Of a DNA stretch of 64,000 nucleotides, positions 17,316 to 27,102 are shown piece by piece (position 1 is the first letter of the stretch; each line of letters begins with the position of its first letter). Both the position numbers and the translations under genes were made by a program. Below the pieces are notes generated by a model. It was given only the letters and a program-made list of their open reading frames with translations. It was not told where the DNA came from and did not search any database. The DNA is taken from NCBI RefSeq assembly GCF_004799645.1, contig NZ_CP031307.1, positions 149,906-213,905 on the forward strand, written 5' to 3'. The stretch comes from Natronorubrum bangense. GTDB taxonomy: Archaea > Halobacteriota > Halobacteria > Halobacteriales > Natrialbaceae.

Positions 17316-18851
17316 TCAACTGCGCCAGTATGCGGCAGTCAACAACACGAGAACAGGGAAGATCTCGAGACGACCGATCCACATGTAGAGAATCAGCAGC
17401 AGCTTTGAACTGGTGGGGAAGTCGACGTAGCCACCCATTGGCCCGACGACACCGAATCCTGGACCAATATTTCCGACCGTCGCGAGTGATGCAGTTACAA
17501 GGTCAATCGTTCCGATATCGAATCCGACACGCGTGGCATCCGCAGCGAGCAAGAGAAAACCGAAGAAAAAGATCGCGAGATACAACAGCGTAAAAGCGTA
17601 AATCCCACGGATCGCTTCCTCGTCGAGCGGTTTCCCGTTCATCCGGACTGGGCGAACTGCTTCGGGATGGATCGTCGTAAACAGCTCTCGTTTGAGCGAT
17701 TTGAGAATGACCAGCCAGCGGAGGATCTTGATACCACCACCGGTCGACCCAGTCGAGCCGCCGAGGAGCATCGTGAACAACAACAATACCTGTGCTGGCC
17801 CGTTCCAGGTGTTGAAATCCATATTCGCGTATCCAGTCGAGTTGGTCAGGGATGCGATCTGGAAGGTCGCATAGCGGGCGGACCGCTCGAGATGACCTCC
17901 GATTTGACCGGTCTCCGGTGTCGATAGAGCGGCATCGAGAAAGAGCATTACCGTTCCAAGCAGCGACAAGACGGTGACGGCAGCGAAATAAAACCGGAAC
18001 TCGTTGTCCCGGAACAGCGTTCGTGCGTCACCGGAGATGACGTGCCACCACAGCACGAAGTTGACCCCTGCAGCGAACATGAACGGGACGATCAACCATT
18101 GCACTGCGGGCGAGAACGCCTCGACACTCCGGGATTCGGGCGAGAAGCCACCCGTCGGGAGCGTCGTGAGACCATGAGCAATGGCGTTGTATACGTTCAT
18201 ATTCGGTGCGAAACCGAGCAAGTGGAGGCCGTATAGAAGCGCCATCAAGAGAACCGTGAGTGCAATATAAGCGATCCAGAGCACTCGAGCGGTTTCAGCG
18301 ATGTGTGGTGTCAGTTTCGAAATGCCAGGCCCAGGCGTTTCGGCCTTCATGAGCTGTGCGCCACCGACAGCCATCTGCGAGAGGATGGCGACCGCGAGAA
18401 CGATGATACCCATCCCACCGAGCCACTGGGTGAGCTGGCGCCACATCAGCATCTCTCGAGAGTGGGTCTCAAAGGAGATATCGCCCATCACGGTTGCACC
18501 CGTCGTCGTGAAGCCGCTCATACTTTCGAACAACGCGTTGACCGGGTGGGCGAGCGTCCCATTGCCAGCGAGAACGTATGGGACTGCACCGAACACCGAG
18601 GCTAACAGCCACGTGAGCGCAACAACCATGAACGCTTCTCGCGCTCCTGGAGTCGGATCGGGGTCAAGTCGTCGAAGAGAGAGGCCGAACCCGGCAGTCA
18701 GCACCATCGATACCACGAACACCCACAGATCCTCGGCGCCGTACTGTATGGAGACGACGATCGGAACGACGAACGCGAGCGAAAGAGCCGCGAGGACCGT
18801 TCCAACGAGGCTCAACCCTGCCCGCCAGTCCACTCGGAGCTGTCTTCTCAT
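17316..18851 (-). CDS. trkH: TrkH-type potassium uptake channel subunit
   Basis: 511 residues with about ten to twelve hydrophobic segments. The four selectivity-filter P-loops are visible: MSGFTTTGATV, GLTTLPTGGFS, SLTNSTGYANMD and ATVGNIGPGFG, each with the filter glycine. Near the third loop is GGSTGSTGGGIKILR, the intramembrane-loop/basic segment typical of TrkH. The protein imports K+, the main compatible ion of salt-in halophiles, and normally needs a cytoplasmic TrkA subunit with RCK domains. No trkA is adjacent; a TrkA_C domain does occur in the Lrp-like regulator at 21603. A downstream USP gene may be co-transcribed. Confidence 0.95.
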   Translation of the reverse strand: MRRQLRVDWRAGLSLVGTVLAALSLAFVVPIVVSIQYGAEDLWVFVVSMVLTAGFGLSLRRLDPDPTPGAREAFMVVALTWLLASVFGAVPYVLAGNGTLAHPVNALFESMSGFTTTGATVMGDISFETHSREMLMWRQLTQWLGGMGIIVLAVAILSQMAVGGAQLMKAETPGPGISKLTPHIAETARVLWIAYIALTVLLMALLYGLHLLGFAPNMNVYNAIAHGLTTLPTGGFSPESRSVEAFSPAVQWLIVPFMFAAGVNFVLWWHVISGDARTLFRDNEFRFYFAAVTVLSLLGTVMLFLDAALSTPETGQIGGHLERSARYATFQIASLTNSTGYANMDFNTWNGPAQVLLLFTMLLGGSTGSTGGGIKILRWLVILKSLKRELFTTIHPEAVRPVRMNGKPLDEEAIRGIYAFTLLYLAIFFFGFLLLAADATRVGFDIGTIDLVTASLATVGNIGPGFGVVGPMGGYVDFPTSSKLLLILYMWIGRLEIFPVLVLLTAAYWRS

Positions 18852-18934
18852 TACAGTGCCTCAAATCGTTGAACGCCTTGACGGCGACGAGATGTTCATT
18901 TCATTCGCTCGATGTTCAGTTTTGAGCGCGTGTC

Positions 18935-21208
18935 TCATCGTTCTAACCGCTGGATTACTGCCTGACGAAGTGTTCGCGGTGCTCGTTGCTCACCACGTGT
19001 CATAAGAACTGTTCCAGTGCTCTCGTCGACGATACGCTGTGGGATCGATCCGTACAACGCCTGGGCGACAGCGCTGGACCCCGTTGCACCGACACAAACC
19101 GTATCGTACTCCGTGACTTCTGTGACGAGCGTCTCACTGAGATCGTTGCTGACCACGACCTGAGATTCATATTCGTGTTCCTCAAGTCCACCGGCCGCTG
19201 CGACATCAGCAATCATTTCGCGACCAACATCAACCGGATCGACGTCATCGTCATCCGGTTCTGGCTGGACATTTAGCATCGTCAGTGTACTCTCTGGGAA
19301 CGCTCGCATGAGTTCACGGGCGCGTGCTGCAGATACCGGCGCATGTGGCCCGCCCCCGGCGAGCGTTACAATGTCACCAAGTGAGTCGCGCGGATCTTTG
19401 ACGAGCGTTACGTCACACGGAGCGCGCTCGAGGACGGGGTCGATCGTCGAACCGAAGAGGACATCTCGACGACGCCGTTCACCGCTCCACCCAAGCAACA
19501 CGTGATCCGCATTTTCTTCAGTGAGGACTGACAGAAGAGTATCTCCAGCATGACGGCCAACAATCGCCCGTGTTCTGACTGGAACATCGAGTTCCTCAGC
19601 GACGTCACGAGCGTTCTCGAGGAGTGCCTGTTGGCTCTCAACCCGCTCTTGTTCGAGTTCGATCTGTGCTGGCGACATCTGTGGCGGGACTTCGATTACG
19701 TTGATAGCCACGAGTTCGGTTTCGCCGTCCTGACTCGCGGCACTGGCCGCTGCGTATTTGATGAGCAGTTGCTGCGTTTCGGGGTTCGAAATCGGGACGA
19801 CGACACGATAGACGTCCTCGTCAACCGTTGTCTCAGACGGTGCAACGGCCTCACCAATAAGCGTCGTGGAGAGTGCCTGCTCTTTGGCATAGAACTGATA
19901 CCAGAGGATCCCAACGACGACGATTCCGGCGCCGATCAGCTGGACCTCCCACGCCATCTGTAGCATGACGATAAGGCAAGCGAGTGAACCGAGAATCGGA
20001 ACGATGGGATAAGCGATCGAGGGAATCTCGAAATCCGGCTCATATCCGTCTGGCTCCGCTCGGCGGAGTACGATGACGGCAACGTGAACCAAGGCGTAAG
20101 TGATAAGAAACATAAAACTCGCCACGTCGGCGAGCGTGTCGATCGGCAATGGACTCGCGATGAGTGCGAGGATCACGCCGCCGGTAACGAGGATTGCCCG
20201 ATAGGGCGTCCGATACGTCGTGTGGATCTTGTTGAGCCAGTTCGTGAGGACTCGATCACGTCCCATCGCGAAGTTGACGCGCGCGGCGGAGAGGATCGAC
20301 GCGTTAGCCGAGGATACCGTCGCGAGAATCGCTCCGACGATCATAACGAGCGAGCCGACAGTCGCAAACTCAAGGGTGTACTCGCCGACAGAAGTCGAAC
20401 CGAACATTCCCGCTGCAGCGGCCGCAACAGTCGCAACGGGAACGGCGGAATCTGCCAATTCCGGAATTTCAAGGATCCCCGTGCTCACAAGCATAACGAG
20501 CACGTAGAGGATCGTCGGGGTCACGACAGCTGCGATCATCGATAACGGGAGGTTTCGCCCAGGATCCTCAATCTCTTCGGCACTGGTGGCGATCACCTCA
20601 AAGCCGATGAACGTGACAAAGACGGTTCCAGCGGTTGCACCGACAGCCGGCCAACCCTGGGGTGCAAACGGATCCAACAGCCCGGGATCGATAGCCAGCA
20701 ATCCGACGAGAATAAACACGATGATCAATCCGAGCAACAAGACGACAATGACGTTCTGCAACGAGCCAGTCTCTTTGACGCCACGATAATTGACCGCGAC
20801 GAGCAGTGACGCCATCGTTACCGCAGCGAGAACGACGAGCAGTGCGTCAGACGGCTGGTTTAGAAGGTACTGACCAAACCCGAGCATATAAAATGCCGTT
20901 GCGAACATCAGGCCAGCCCACATCCCCCAGCCAACGATCGTCCCGAAAAAACTGCCAAGTGCGTGGTTTACGTAATAATAGCTGCCACCGGCTTTCGGCA
21001 TTCCCGTCGCAAGTTCCGACAACGAGAGCGCAGCCAGCAGGGCGACCACGCCACCGATCATAAACGAAATCATGCTTGCCGGCCCCGCACTCTCCGCGAC
21101 GATTCCGGGGAGCACGAAGATACCTGCCCCGATCATCGTCCCTAACCCGAGCGTGTACGCCTCGAGGAAGCCGAGGTCTCGAGCAAGATCTGCGCCGTCA
21201 TCGCTCAT
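18935..21208 (-). CDS. APC-family amino acid permease with two C-terminal USP domains
   Basis: 757 residues. Residues ~1-430 form a 12-helix APC transporter: GLGTMIGAGIFVLPG (helix 1 substrate motif), SELATGMPKAGGSYYYV and FEVIATSAEEIEDPGRNLP are diagnostic. The remainder holds two USP-like domains: VVVPISNPETQQLL to the loop LLGWSGERRRRDVLFGSTIDPVL, and a second one ending VCVGATGSSAVAQALYGSIPQRIVDES. Permease-USP fusions are common in haloarchaea; the tail presumably senses nucleotides or regulates activity. Substrate is probably a cationic or neutral amino acid, not resolvable here. Divergent from the Lrp-type regulator at 21603, which may control it. Confidence 0.93.
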   Translation of the reverse strand: MSDDGADLARDLGFLEAYTLGLGTMIGAGIFVLPGIVAESAGPASMISFMIGGVVALLAALSLSELATGMPKAGGSYYYVNHALGSFFGTIVGWGMWAGLMFATAFYMLGFGQYLLNQPSDALLVVLAAVTMASLLVAVNYRGVKETGSLQNVIVVLLLGLIIVFILVGLLAIDPGLLDPFAPQGWPAVGATAGTVFVTFIGFEVIATSAEEIEDPGRNLPLSMIAAVVTPTILYVLVMLVSTGILEIPELADSAVPVATVAAAAAGMFGSTSVGEYTLEFATVGSLVMIVGAILATVSSANASILSAARVNFAMGRDRVLTNWLNKIHTTYRTPYRAILVTGGVILALIASPLPIDTLADVASFMFLITYALVHVAVIVLRRAEPDGYEPDFEIPSIAYPIVPILGSLACLIVMLQMAWEVQLIGAGIVVVGILWYQFYAKEQALSTTLIGEAVAPSETTVDEDVYRVVVPISNPETQQLLIKYAAASAASQDGETELVAINVIEVPPQMSPAQIELEQERVESQQALLENARDVAEELDVPVRTRAIVGRHAGDTLLSVLTEENADHVLLGWSGERRRRDVLFGSTIDPVLERAPCDVTLVKDPRDSLGDIVTLAGGGPHAPVSAARARELMRAFPESTLTMLNVQPEPDDDDVDPVDVGREMIADVAAAGGLEEHEYESQVVVSNDLSETLVTEVTEYDTVCVGATGSSAVAQALYGSIPQRIVDESTGTVLMTRGEQRAPRTLRQAVIQRLER

Positions 21209-21602
21209 GGCTATCGGCCTCCCCCATCAGTTCCTGCAAAGGGACACCGATAATACACGGTTCCCTGTTGCCAGTCAATCATGCAGCATCGTATCCCCGT
21301 ACCAAACATAAAACCTCCGACTATATTTCCACATCAAAAATAGAAGGGGCGTATTATTTTGAGATCGAAGTGTGAGTGTCTAGCAGACCGTCACACGAAA
21401 ATATAAACGATGCCTTCAGACAGCTAGCCATACAAGAGGATGAAAAAAGAGTGACCATGCTCGAGCGTAGCTATCACTTGAATAGTTAAATTCAACGGCC
21501 CTACCGTTCACGTCGACAGAACCGCTGCTGTGTAAAACCCTCCTTGCTTTTCGGATTCGAAAACACCACAGGTATATGGTTTTGCTTCACGAATAATATC
21601 CC
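21209..21602. other. 394-bp divergent intergenic region
   Basis: An AT-rich region between the permease (minus) and the Lrp-type regulator (plus). It contains several TATA-like runs (around 21310-21360 and 21585-21600) and no open frame of gene-like composition. It probably carries both promoters and the operators of the regulator. Confidence 0.5.
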
Positions 21603-22388
21603 ATGACTGGTGGCTCGAGAGAAGACTATCGACTCGACCAGATAGATCGGCAGATCATATACAAATTGATGGTCGACGCCCGGAATGCATCGGCTCCAAA
21701 AATAGCCGGGGAGGTTGGCGTAACCGGGGCGACAATCAGAAACAGAATCGCCAACCTGGAAGAACACGGGCTGATTGAGGGCTACCACCCGACTATTAAT
21801 TTCGAACGGGCTGATGACTCGCTGATGAACCTCTTTCTCTGTCATACTACGTTCGGAAATGTCGAAACTGCCGCAAGACAACTCGGTGCCGTTCCTGGTG
21901 TGATCAATGTACGGGAACTGATGGGTGGCAGAATAAATCTCCACGTGCTCGCAGTCGGCTCTGACACGACGGATCTTAGACGTATCGGTCGTGAGATTGA
22001 GAACCTAAACATCGAAATCGAAGACGAGTACCTCTTGCAGAAGGACCATCATTTCCCCTACTCTCCTTATGGTCCGGATAACGGACGACGCTTGGAGCCA
22101 CTGGCAGACTACATCAGCCTCACTGGCGGTGCGGAGGTGATCGAAGTGACTGTACACGAAGGTGCGCCGATCGCTGAAAAGACACTCCAAGCCGCCGCCG
22201 AAGAAGGAATCTTGGATGATGATACACTCGTGGTCGCAGTCGAGCGTGATGACGACGTCCTCACACCACAGGGCCACACCACGATCTACCCCCAAGACAT
22301 AGTAACAGTGTTCTCACCAAACAGTTCCGGTGACCCCGCGTTGGATGGGTTCCGAGAGCCATCGACGACAAATATGGAGTCCGGGTAA
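21603..22388 (+). CDS. Lrp/AsnC-type regulator with C-terminal TrkA_C (RCK_C) domain
   Basis: 261 residues. The N-terminus has the AsnC winged helix: LDQIDRQIIYKLMVDARNAS, then TGATIRNRIANLEEHGLIEGY (recognition helix and wing). A short RAM-like ligand segment follows (LGAVPGVINVRELMGGRINL). Residues ~180-245 form a TrkA_C domain: EVTVHEGAPIAEKTLQAAA, then DDTLVVAVERDDDVLTPQGHT and YPQDIVTVFSP. Such fusions are known in haloarchaea and are thought to couple transcription to K+ or nucleotide ligands. Placed divergently from the APC permease and near trkH, it may regulate transport. It uses fewer GC-ending codons than the window average. Confidence 0.9.
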   Translation: MTGGSREDYRLDQIDRQIIYKLMVDARNASAPKIAGEVGVTGATIRNRIANLEEHGLIEGYHPTINFERADDSLMNLFLCHTTFGNVETAARQLGAVPGVINVRELMGGRINLHVLAVGSDTTDLRRIGREIENLNIEIEDEYLLQKDHHFPYSPYGPDNGRRLEPLADYISLTGGAEVIEVTVHEGAPIAEKTLQAAAEEGILDDDTLVVAVERDDDVLTPQGHTTIYPQDIVTVFSPNSSGDPALDGFREPSTTNMESG

Positions 22389-22389
22389 A

Positions 22390-22575
22390 ATGCCTGTAAA
22401 CAAATACTTACACCGATTCCTTCAGAGCCACGGGACCGATGAAGACAACCCAGATACAATTCTCTATGAATGTCGCCACTGCGGGTCAAAGTTCGACGAC
22501 CACCGAGACATGTGTCCGACCTGTGGTCGAACCGAATTTGCTACTTATAACTTTACTGAACTCGAGTCGGTTTGA
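22390..22575 (+). CDS. Small zinc-ribbon protein
   Basis: 61 residues from the ATG at 22390 (MPVNKYLHRFLQSHG), one base after the stop codon of the Lrp-TrkA_C gene, so probably co-transcribed. A rubredoxin-like zinc knuckle pair is clear: CRHCG at about residue 29 and CPTCGRTEF at about 42. The rest is an acidic linker. Likely a DNA- or protein-binding accessory of the regulator (inference); no family name recognised. The frame extends upstream in the regulator's sequence, but the spacing and composition favour this start. Confidence 0.78.
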   Translation: MPVNKYLHRFLQSHGTDEDNPDTILYECRHCGSKFDDHRDMCPTCGRTEFATYNFTELESV

Positions 22576-22750
22576 ACACACCGTCGAGTAGCGCGACGAA
22601 CGAGTGTCCAATGAGCAGTAGAATCACAACTGTCCCGATGTTCCCGATTACTGTTAGCCACTTCGCTCTTCGGAAGCAGATTGTTGGTCGAACAGAGCTG
22701 GCGCTGTGAAAGCGTAGCGGGCAAGGGTGATGCGTCAGCATCACCCGACT

Positions 22751-23630
22751 ATGTTTCCAATTGAAGTGTTTCGTTCGGAGGCGAGCGCCGCGAACCTGCT
22801 GGAGCAGGTTCGCTGGCGCGAGGGCCTCCAGTGCCCGGCTGCCAGTCTGAATCGGTGATCAAGTACGGCAGCTATCGAGAGTATCAGCGGTATCGCTGTA
22901 ACAATTGTGGACGCACGTTCAGCGACAGGACCGGCACGATCTTTGCGTGCGCGAATATCGGCCTCGAGAAGCTGTTGTTCGCGTTCTACTCGTTGCTCCG
23001 GTTCAACACGAGTATCCGCCAGTTAGACGCTGAACTTGATCTCTCGTATCGGTCGCTTCATCGGCGTGTCGAGCGCTTCGCCAGAATGCTCGACGCGCCT
23101 CGCATCGATCTCGTTGGCCCAGTCGAGATCGACGAGTTCTACGTCTCTGCCGGGAAGAAGGGCCGCGGGCGCGACCGACCGTCGCGCTCGCGTGGCCTAT
23201 CAAAGCGTGGACGTGGAAGCTACGACGGACATAAGCCACCTGTGTTTGTCCTCGTTATCGCGGTAGCGATCAGCGATACGTCATCCCGTCGAAATCCGCC
23301 GACGAATCAACCGTGCGACTCCTCCTCGATGACTACGAGGAGGAGTCGCTGACAGTCTATACCGACGGATTTCGTGCCTACGACCCATTAGAGAAGGACG
23401 AAACGTACCAGCGAGAAGCGGTTATTCACGGCGAAGGCGAGTACGTTGATGGAGGCGCACACGTGAATACGTGCGAGAGCCACGCGTCGCTGGCGCGACG
23501 GTGGCTCTCGCCCCATCGAGGCATCTCGAAGAATCTCACCGCGTATCTCAAACTCTTCGAACTTCGCCGGAAAATCCTACGCAAATCCGGACGAGACACT
23601 CTGAAAGAACCCATTCGAACTGTTCTCTGA
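22751..23630 (+). pseudogene. IS1595-type transposase, two frameshifts
   Basis: The coding sequence starts MFPIEVFRSEASAANLLEQ and shifts frame near 22830-22838 (after LQCP), continuing as CQSESVIKYGSYREYQ with a zinc ribbon (CNNCGRTFSD). It shifts again near 23254-23257, after PPVFVLV, and continues QRYVIPSKSADES. DDE-type residues are visible: EIDEFYV (D), YTDGFRAY (D) and HVNTCESH (N/E position), with the family-typical WLSPHRGISKNL. Both shifts look like one-base deletions. The family pairs an N-terminal zinc ribbon with an ISXO2-like transposase. Possible short inverted ends containing g-tgtgaaag lie near 22700 and 23650, but they are not certain. Confidence 0.88.
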
Positions 23631-23924
23631 TTCACCAACAATGTCCTTCACAAGAGCGAACAACATAGGTATTAATAATGTCTGCATCTTGTCCATTAAC
23701 TTTGGTATTACTAACTACAATCTGCTGGCCAGGAAAACGGCGGTCCACGGCATATTGCTACCGAGCCGACAGGGAGTCCGTCCACCTCGATCACCAGCGA
23801 TTTGAATAGCAGTTTCTTTCCGGACTCCCAGTTCCGAAACACAGATTTAGGGTGCTGGGCCAGTATCGTACGAGTAGATGATTCACGGCGTCGATACCGG
23901 ACCGAACGGCAGGGTGATCGAACC

Positions 23925-25067
23925 GTGACCGACTCCGAGACAGACGTCGCCGTCGTTGACGCGGTCGATGCGTACCTCCAGCGAAAAGCCGTCGGCGACC
24001 CCGACGGACGAGGGGCCGGCACGTACGCTTCTAACGCCGAATCGATCCTGCGACGCTGGGCTGACTGGCTCGAGGCCGAACACAACGTCCACTCACTGTT
24101 CGTTCTTGACGTCGAGCATATGCACGCCTACGCCACTGAGTTACGCACTCGAGTCGACCGCGGCGAGTACACGGCCTCGACTGCTGGCACCTACTACGCG
24201 GTTGTCCGCGCGTTTCTCTCGTGGTGTGTTCGTGGCGGCATTCTCGAGTCGAATCCGGCCGCGACCGACGACGCTACGGCCACGCTGCCGACCGCTGACG
24301 ATCGACCGGGCCGCGAGTACTGGACGGCGACCCAGCGCCGTCGACTCGAGCGCTACCTTCGAGAACGCACACTTGCGGCATCGACGGCACCCGACAACCA
24401 CGACGAGCGGTGTAATCGCTTGCGCGAGTACGCGATGGTCTCGTTGCTCGCCCACTCGAGCGTGCGGGGCTCCGAACTGTTTAGCGTCCCCGACGACGAG
24501 CGCCGCACCGGGGCGACGTGGGAGGACGTCGACTTCTATACGGGCACGATTCGCGTGCTGGGAAAATCCCAGCGACTCGAGGATGTGCCACTGCCCGGCC
24601 CGGCTCGGACGCCGCTACGACGGTACCGGGTCGTCTTCGATCCACCGGCCAACGACTGGCCGCTGTTTCCGACCCGGCATGCACCGTCGATCGCTCGCCG
24701 AGTCAAAAACGTGCTGGCAGAGCGTGGCTACGACGACGACGAAATCGACGCGCTGTGTGCGGATGCGACGGCGAGTGAGCTCGCCCGCGAACACGCGATT
24801 GCGCCCCCGGCGATCACCACCGAAGGCGCTCGATCAGTGCTCAAACGGCTCTGTAAGGACGCGAACGTCGACGTCGACGGCAACTACCTGACGCCACGCG
24901 GCGTCCGAGGGGATCACGACGGCGACAGCTACCGGCGCGAAGCCACAGCATCGAAACCCGCGTTACGTACATCTGCACTCGAGCGGACGATCGCGGTCCC
25001 GGAAACGTACTCACCGATCGTCGACGCCGACTCGAGCGAGCACGATGAACATTCGGAGAATCGCTGA
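23925..25067 (+). CDS. Tyrosine recombinase/integrase with degraded catalytic motifs
   Basis: 380 residues from GTG at 23925; the frame is open to 23802, but that part is unlike the family. The N-terminal SAM-like core-binding domain (YASNAESILRRWADWLEAEH, STAGTYYAVVRAFLSWCV) is typical of XerC/D-like haloarchaeal integrases. In the catalytic half, Arg I is present (SSVRGSELFSV, ~175) and Lys (LGKSQRLEDVPLP). The box usually reading HGxRR is TPRGVRGD, and the later H/W box reads ALRTSALER, so two histidine positions seem lost. A Tyr remains (PETYSPIV). It may be inactive or specialised. It lies directly after the IS1595 remnant, marking a mobile-element scar. Confidence 0.8.
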   Translation: MTDSETDVAVVDAVDAYLQRKAVGDPDGRGAGTYASNAESILRRWADWLEAEHNVHSLFVLDVEHMHAYATELRTRVDRGEYTASTAGTYYAVVRAFLSWCVRGGILESNPAATDDATATLPTADDRPGREYWTATQRRRLERYLRERTLAASTAPDNHDERCNRLREYAMVSLLAHSSVRGSELFSVPDDERRTGATWEDVDFYTGTIRVLGKSQRLEDVPLPGPARTPLRRYRVVFDPPANDWPLFPTRHAPSIARRVKNVLAERGYDDDEIDALCADATASELAREHAIAPPAITTEGARSVLKRLCKDANVDVDGNYLTPRGVRGDHDGDSYRREATASKPALRTSALERTIAVPETYSPIVDADSSEHDEHSENR

Positions 25068-25245
25068 CACTGCCGGGTGTCTCGAGTCGCGGATCGCTGA
25101 CTGTCCGAATTGTCACGGCGTGGTACTGATTTTAGTAGATCGTCTGGCCACCGGCCGCTAATTGATTTTCACCATCATCGACCGGACGACCGATTCGAGT
25201 GTCTCGAGTGTCGGTCGAGTCTCGCCTCGAGAACGCGAAACGGCG

Positions 25246-27102
25246 TTAGGTAATCAGCAGCCAGAGGACGACCGTCAACAGGATCGTCAACAGGAGGACG
25301 GTGGTGCCGATCCCGGTTCGAAGGTGGATCGTCGATGGACGACCGCCGTCTGCGGCGCGGCGTTCCTCGACGTCGACCATCGGGAGTCGGCGGGCAGCGG
25401 CATCGACAGCCAGCGCGGGATTGTTCCCGATCCAGTAACAGCTCGTGACGAAGTTAACGACAGCAGCGTCGACGGTGGCGTACGTCCACGTCGTGACGCG
25501 CATCGTCCCGCGTCCGAGATGGTACATCACGGGGTTGACGATCAGTGCCGGGTCGGAGTAGTCGAGTTTCGAGAGCGGCTTGCGGATGACCTTGAAGCCG
25601 ACTGCGGAGATGGCGATGAGGATCGCTGCATCCTGCAGGTGGCCCATGCTGTACGGCGTGAGCGTTTGCTCAGCACCACCGGGGCCAATGAATCCTGTCC
25701 CATCAATCAGCGGCAGCAGATCGGTGAAGACCGGCCAACCGACCGCTGGCAGTCCGAGGACGACACACGCGCCGCCGACCGAGAGCATCGCCGTCGTCTG
25801 TCCCGGCTTCGAATCGCGGACCTCGCGATCGCTCTCGCCGTGGAAGAAGACGTAGTAGCCGAGTTTGATAAAGGAGAGGAACGTGCCGATGGCACCGATG
25901 AACAGCAACCAGTACAGTGCTTGGTACTCCGAGCCACCGTAGTAGCTCGGATCGGCGGCGTCGAGCACCATCCCCTTGCTGATGAAGCCGCTGAAGCCGG
26001 GCACGGCGGTAATCGAGAGCGCGCCGATGAAGAAGGCAATCGCGGTCAGCGGCATCTCACGCCAGAGGCCGCCGAGTTTGTAGAGGTCGTTCTCTCGAGT
26101 TCGGTAGATGACGACCCCGACGGCCATGAACAGCAGGCTCTTGTAGAGGACGTTGTTGAACAGGTGTCCCATTGCGCCAGCGGCACCGATTGCGGTCCCG
26201 ATCCCGATCCCGGCGACCATGTACCCAAGCTGAGCCTGGATGTGATAGGACAGCAGCGCACGCATGTCGTGCTGGAGCAGGGCGAAGACGACGCCGTAGA
26301 CGGCCATCAGGCCGCCCATGTACGCAAGATAGATGTTCCCCTCCGGAACGGCCCGCAGGAGAATGTATGCGCTCGTTTTCGTCGTAAAGGCGGCGAGGAA
26401 CACCGACGCCGCGAAGTGTGGTCGCGGGTAGGTGTCGGGCAGCCAGGTGTGGAAGCCGACGAACGCGACGTTGACACCGATCCCGAGCACTGCAAGCAAG
26501 AGCGGAAGCCCGTCGGCGATCCCGCCAGCCAGTAAGGCATCAGCGTACTCAACGCCCTCGCCGTAGGCGAAGGTTCCGACCTGCGCGTAGTGGGCGATCA
26601 CCGCGAACAACATCAGACTACCACCGATCCCGTGGGCGAGGGCGTACCGGTAGCCCGCACGGACCGCGTCGCCGCCGTATTGCCAGACGAGCAGCGTGCT
26701 CGTCAGCGCCATGATCTCCCACATGAACACGAGGACGAGCCAGTCACCAGCGAAGGCCGCACCGATCGCGCTGGCGACGTAAGCGAGTGCGAACGCAGCC
26801 ATCGTCTTCGACGCCTCACTCGAGTAGGCGTAGATAACGGCGAAGGTGCCGAGGAACCCGAGTGCGACACCCATCATTCGGGTGAAGTCGTCGATGTAGA
26901 ACGGCTGTATCTCCGCGAATCCGAGGAATGTCCCCGTCAGATGTGCACCCTCTGGAGCGAACAGTGCGACTGCGACCACGGACGCAAGACTGAGCGCACC
27001 GAGCGCAAAGCCAAGGATCCGTGGCAAGACGAGCACGAGCAGGGCCGCTGCAAAGACAATCAGCGGCGGGTAGGCCATCGTCAACATGTCGATTTCGGTC
27101 AT
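25246..27102 (-). CDS. mnhD: Mrp-type antiporter subunit D paralogue 3 (NuoM/N-like)
   Basis: 618 residues with about 14 hydrophobic segments. It belongs to the proton-translocating NADH-quinone oxidoreductase/MrpA-D family: FMWEIMALTSTLLVWQYGGD, GFHTWLPDTYPRPHFAASVFL and AFFIGALSITAVPGFSGFISKGM are the signature loops with conserved Lys/Glu/Pro. The C-terminus has extra helices ending in a run of Leu/Thr/Val. Last gene of the operon; it overlaps the preceding gene by 4 bp (27099-27102), so coupled translation is likely. Together with the two other D-like subunits it forms the ion/proton path of the Na+/H+ antiporter. Which ion each paralogue moves is not determinable. Confidence 0.9.
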   Translation of the reverse strand: MTEIDMLTMAYPPLIVFAAALLVLVLPRILGFALGALSLASVVAVALFAPEGAHLTGTFLGFAEIQPFYIDDFTRMMGVALGFLGTFAVIYAYSSEASKTMAAFALAYVASAIGAAFAGDWLVLVFMWEIMALTSTLLVWQYGGDAVRAGYRYALAHGIGGSLMLFAVIAHYAQVGTFAYGEGVEYADALLAGGIADGLPLLLAVLGIGVNVAFVGFHTWLPDTYPRPHFAASVFLAAFTTKTSAYILLRAVPEGNIYLAYMGGLMAVYGVVFALLQHDMRALLSYHIQAQLGYMVAGIGIGTAIGAAGAMGHLFNNVLYKSLLFMAVGVVIYRTRENDLYKLGGLWREMPLTAIAFFIGALSITAVPGFSGFISKGMVLDAADPSYYGGSEYQALYWLLFIGAIGTFLSFIKLGYYVFFHGESDREVRDSKPGQTTAMLSVGGACVVLGLPAVGWPVFTDLLPLIDGTGFIGPGGAEQTLTPYSMGHLQDAAILIAISAVGFKVIRKPLSKLDYSDPALIVNPVMYHLGRGTMRVTTWTYATVDAAVVNFVTSCYWIGNNPALAVDAAARRLPMVDVEERRAADGGRPSTIHLRTGIGTTVLLLTILLTVVLWLLIT

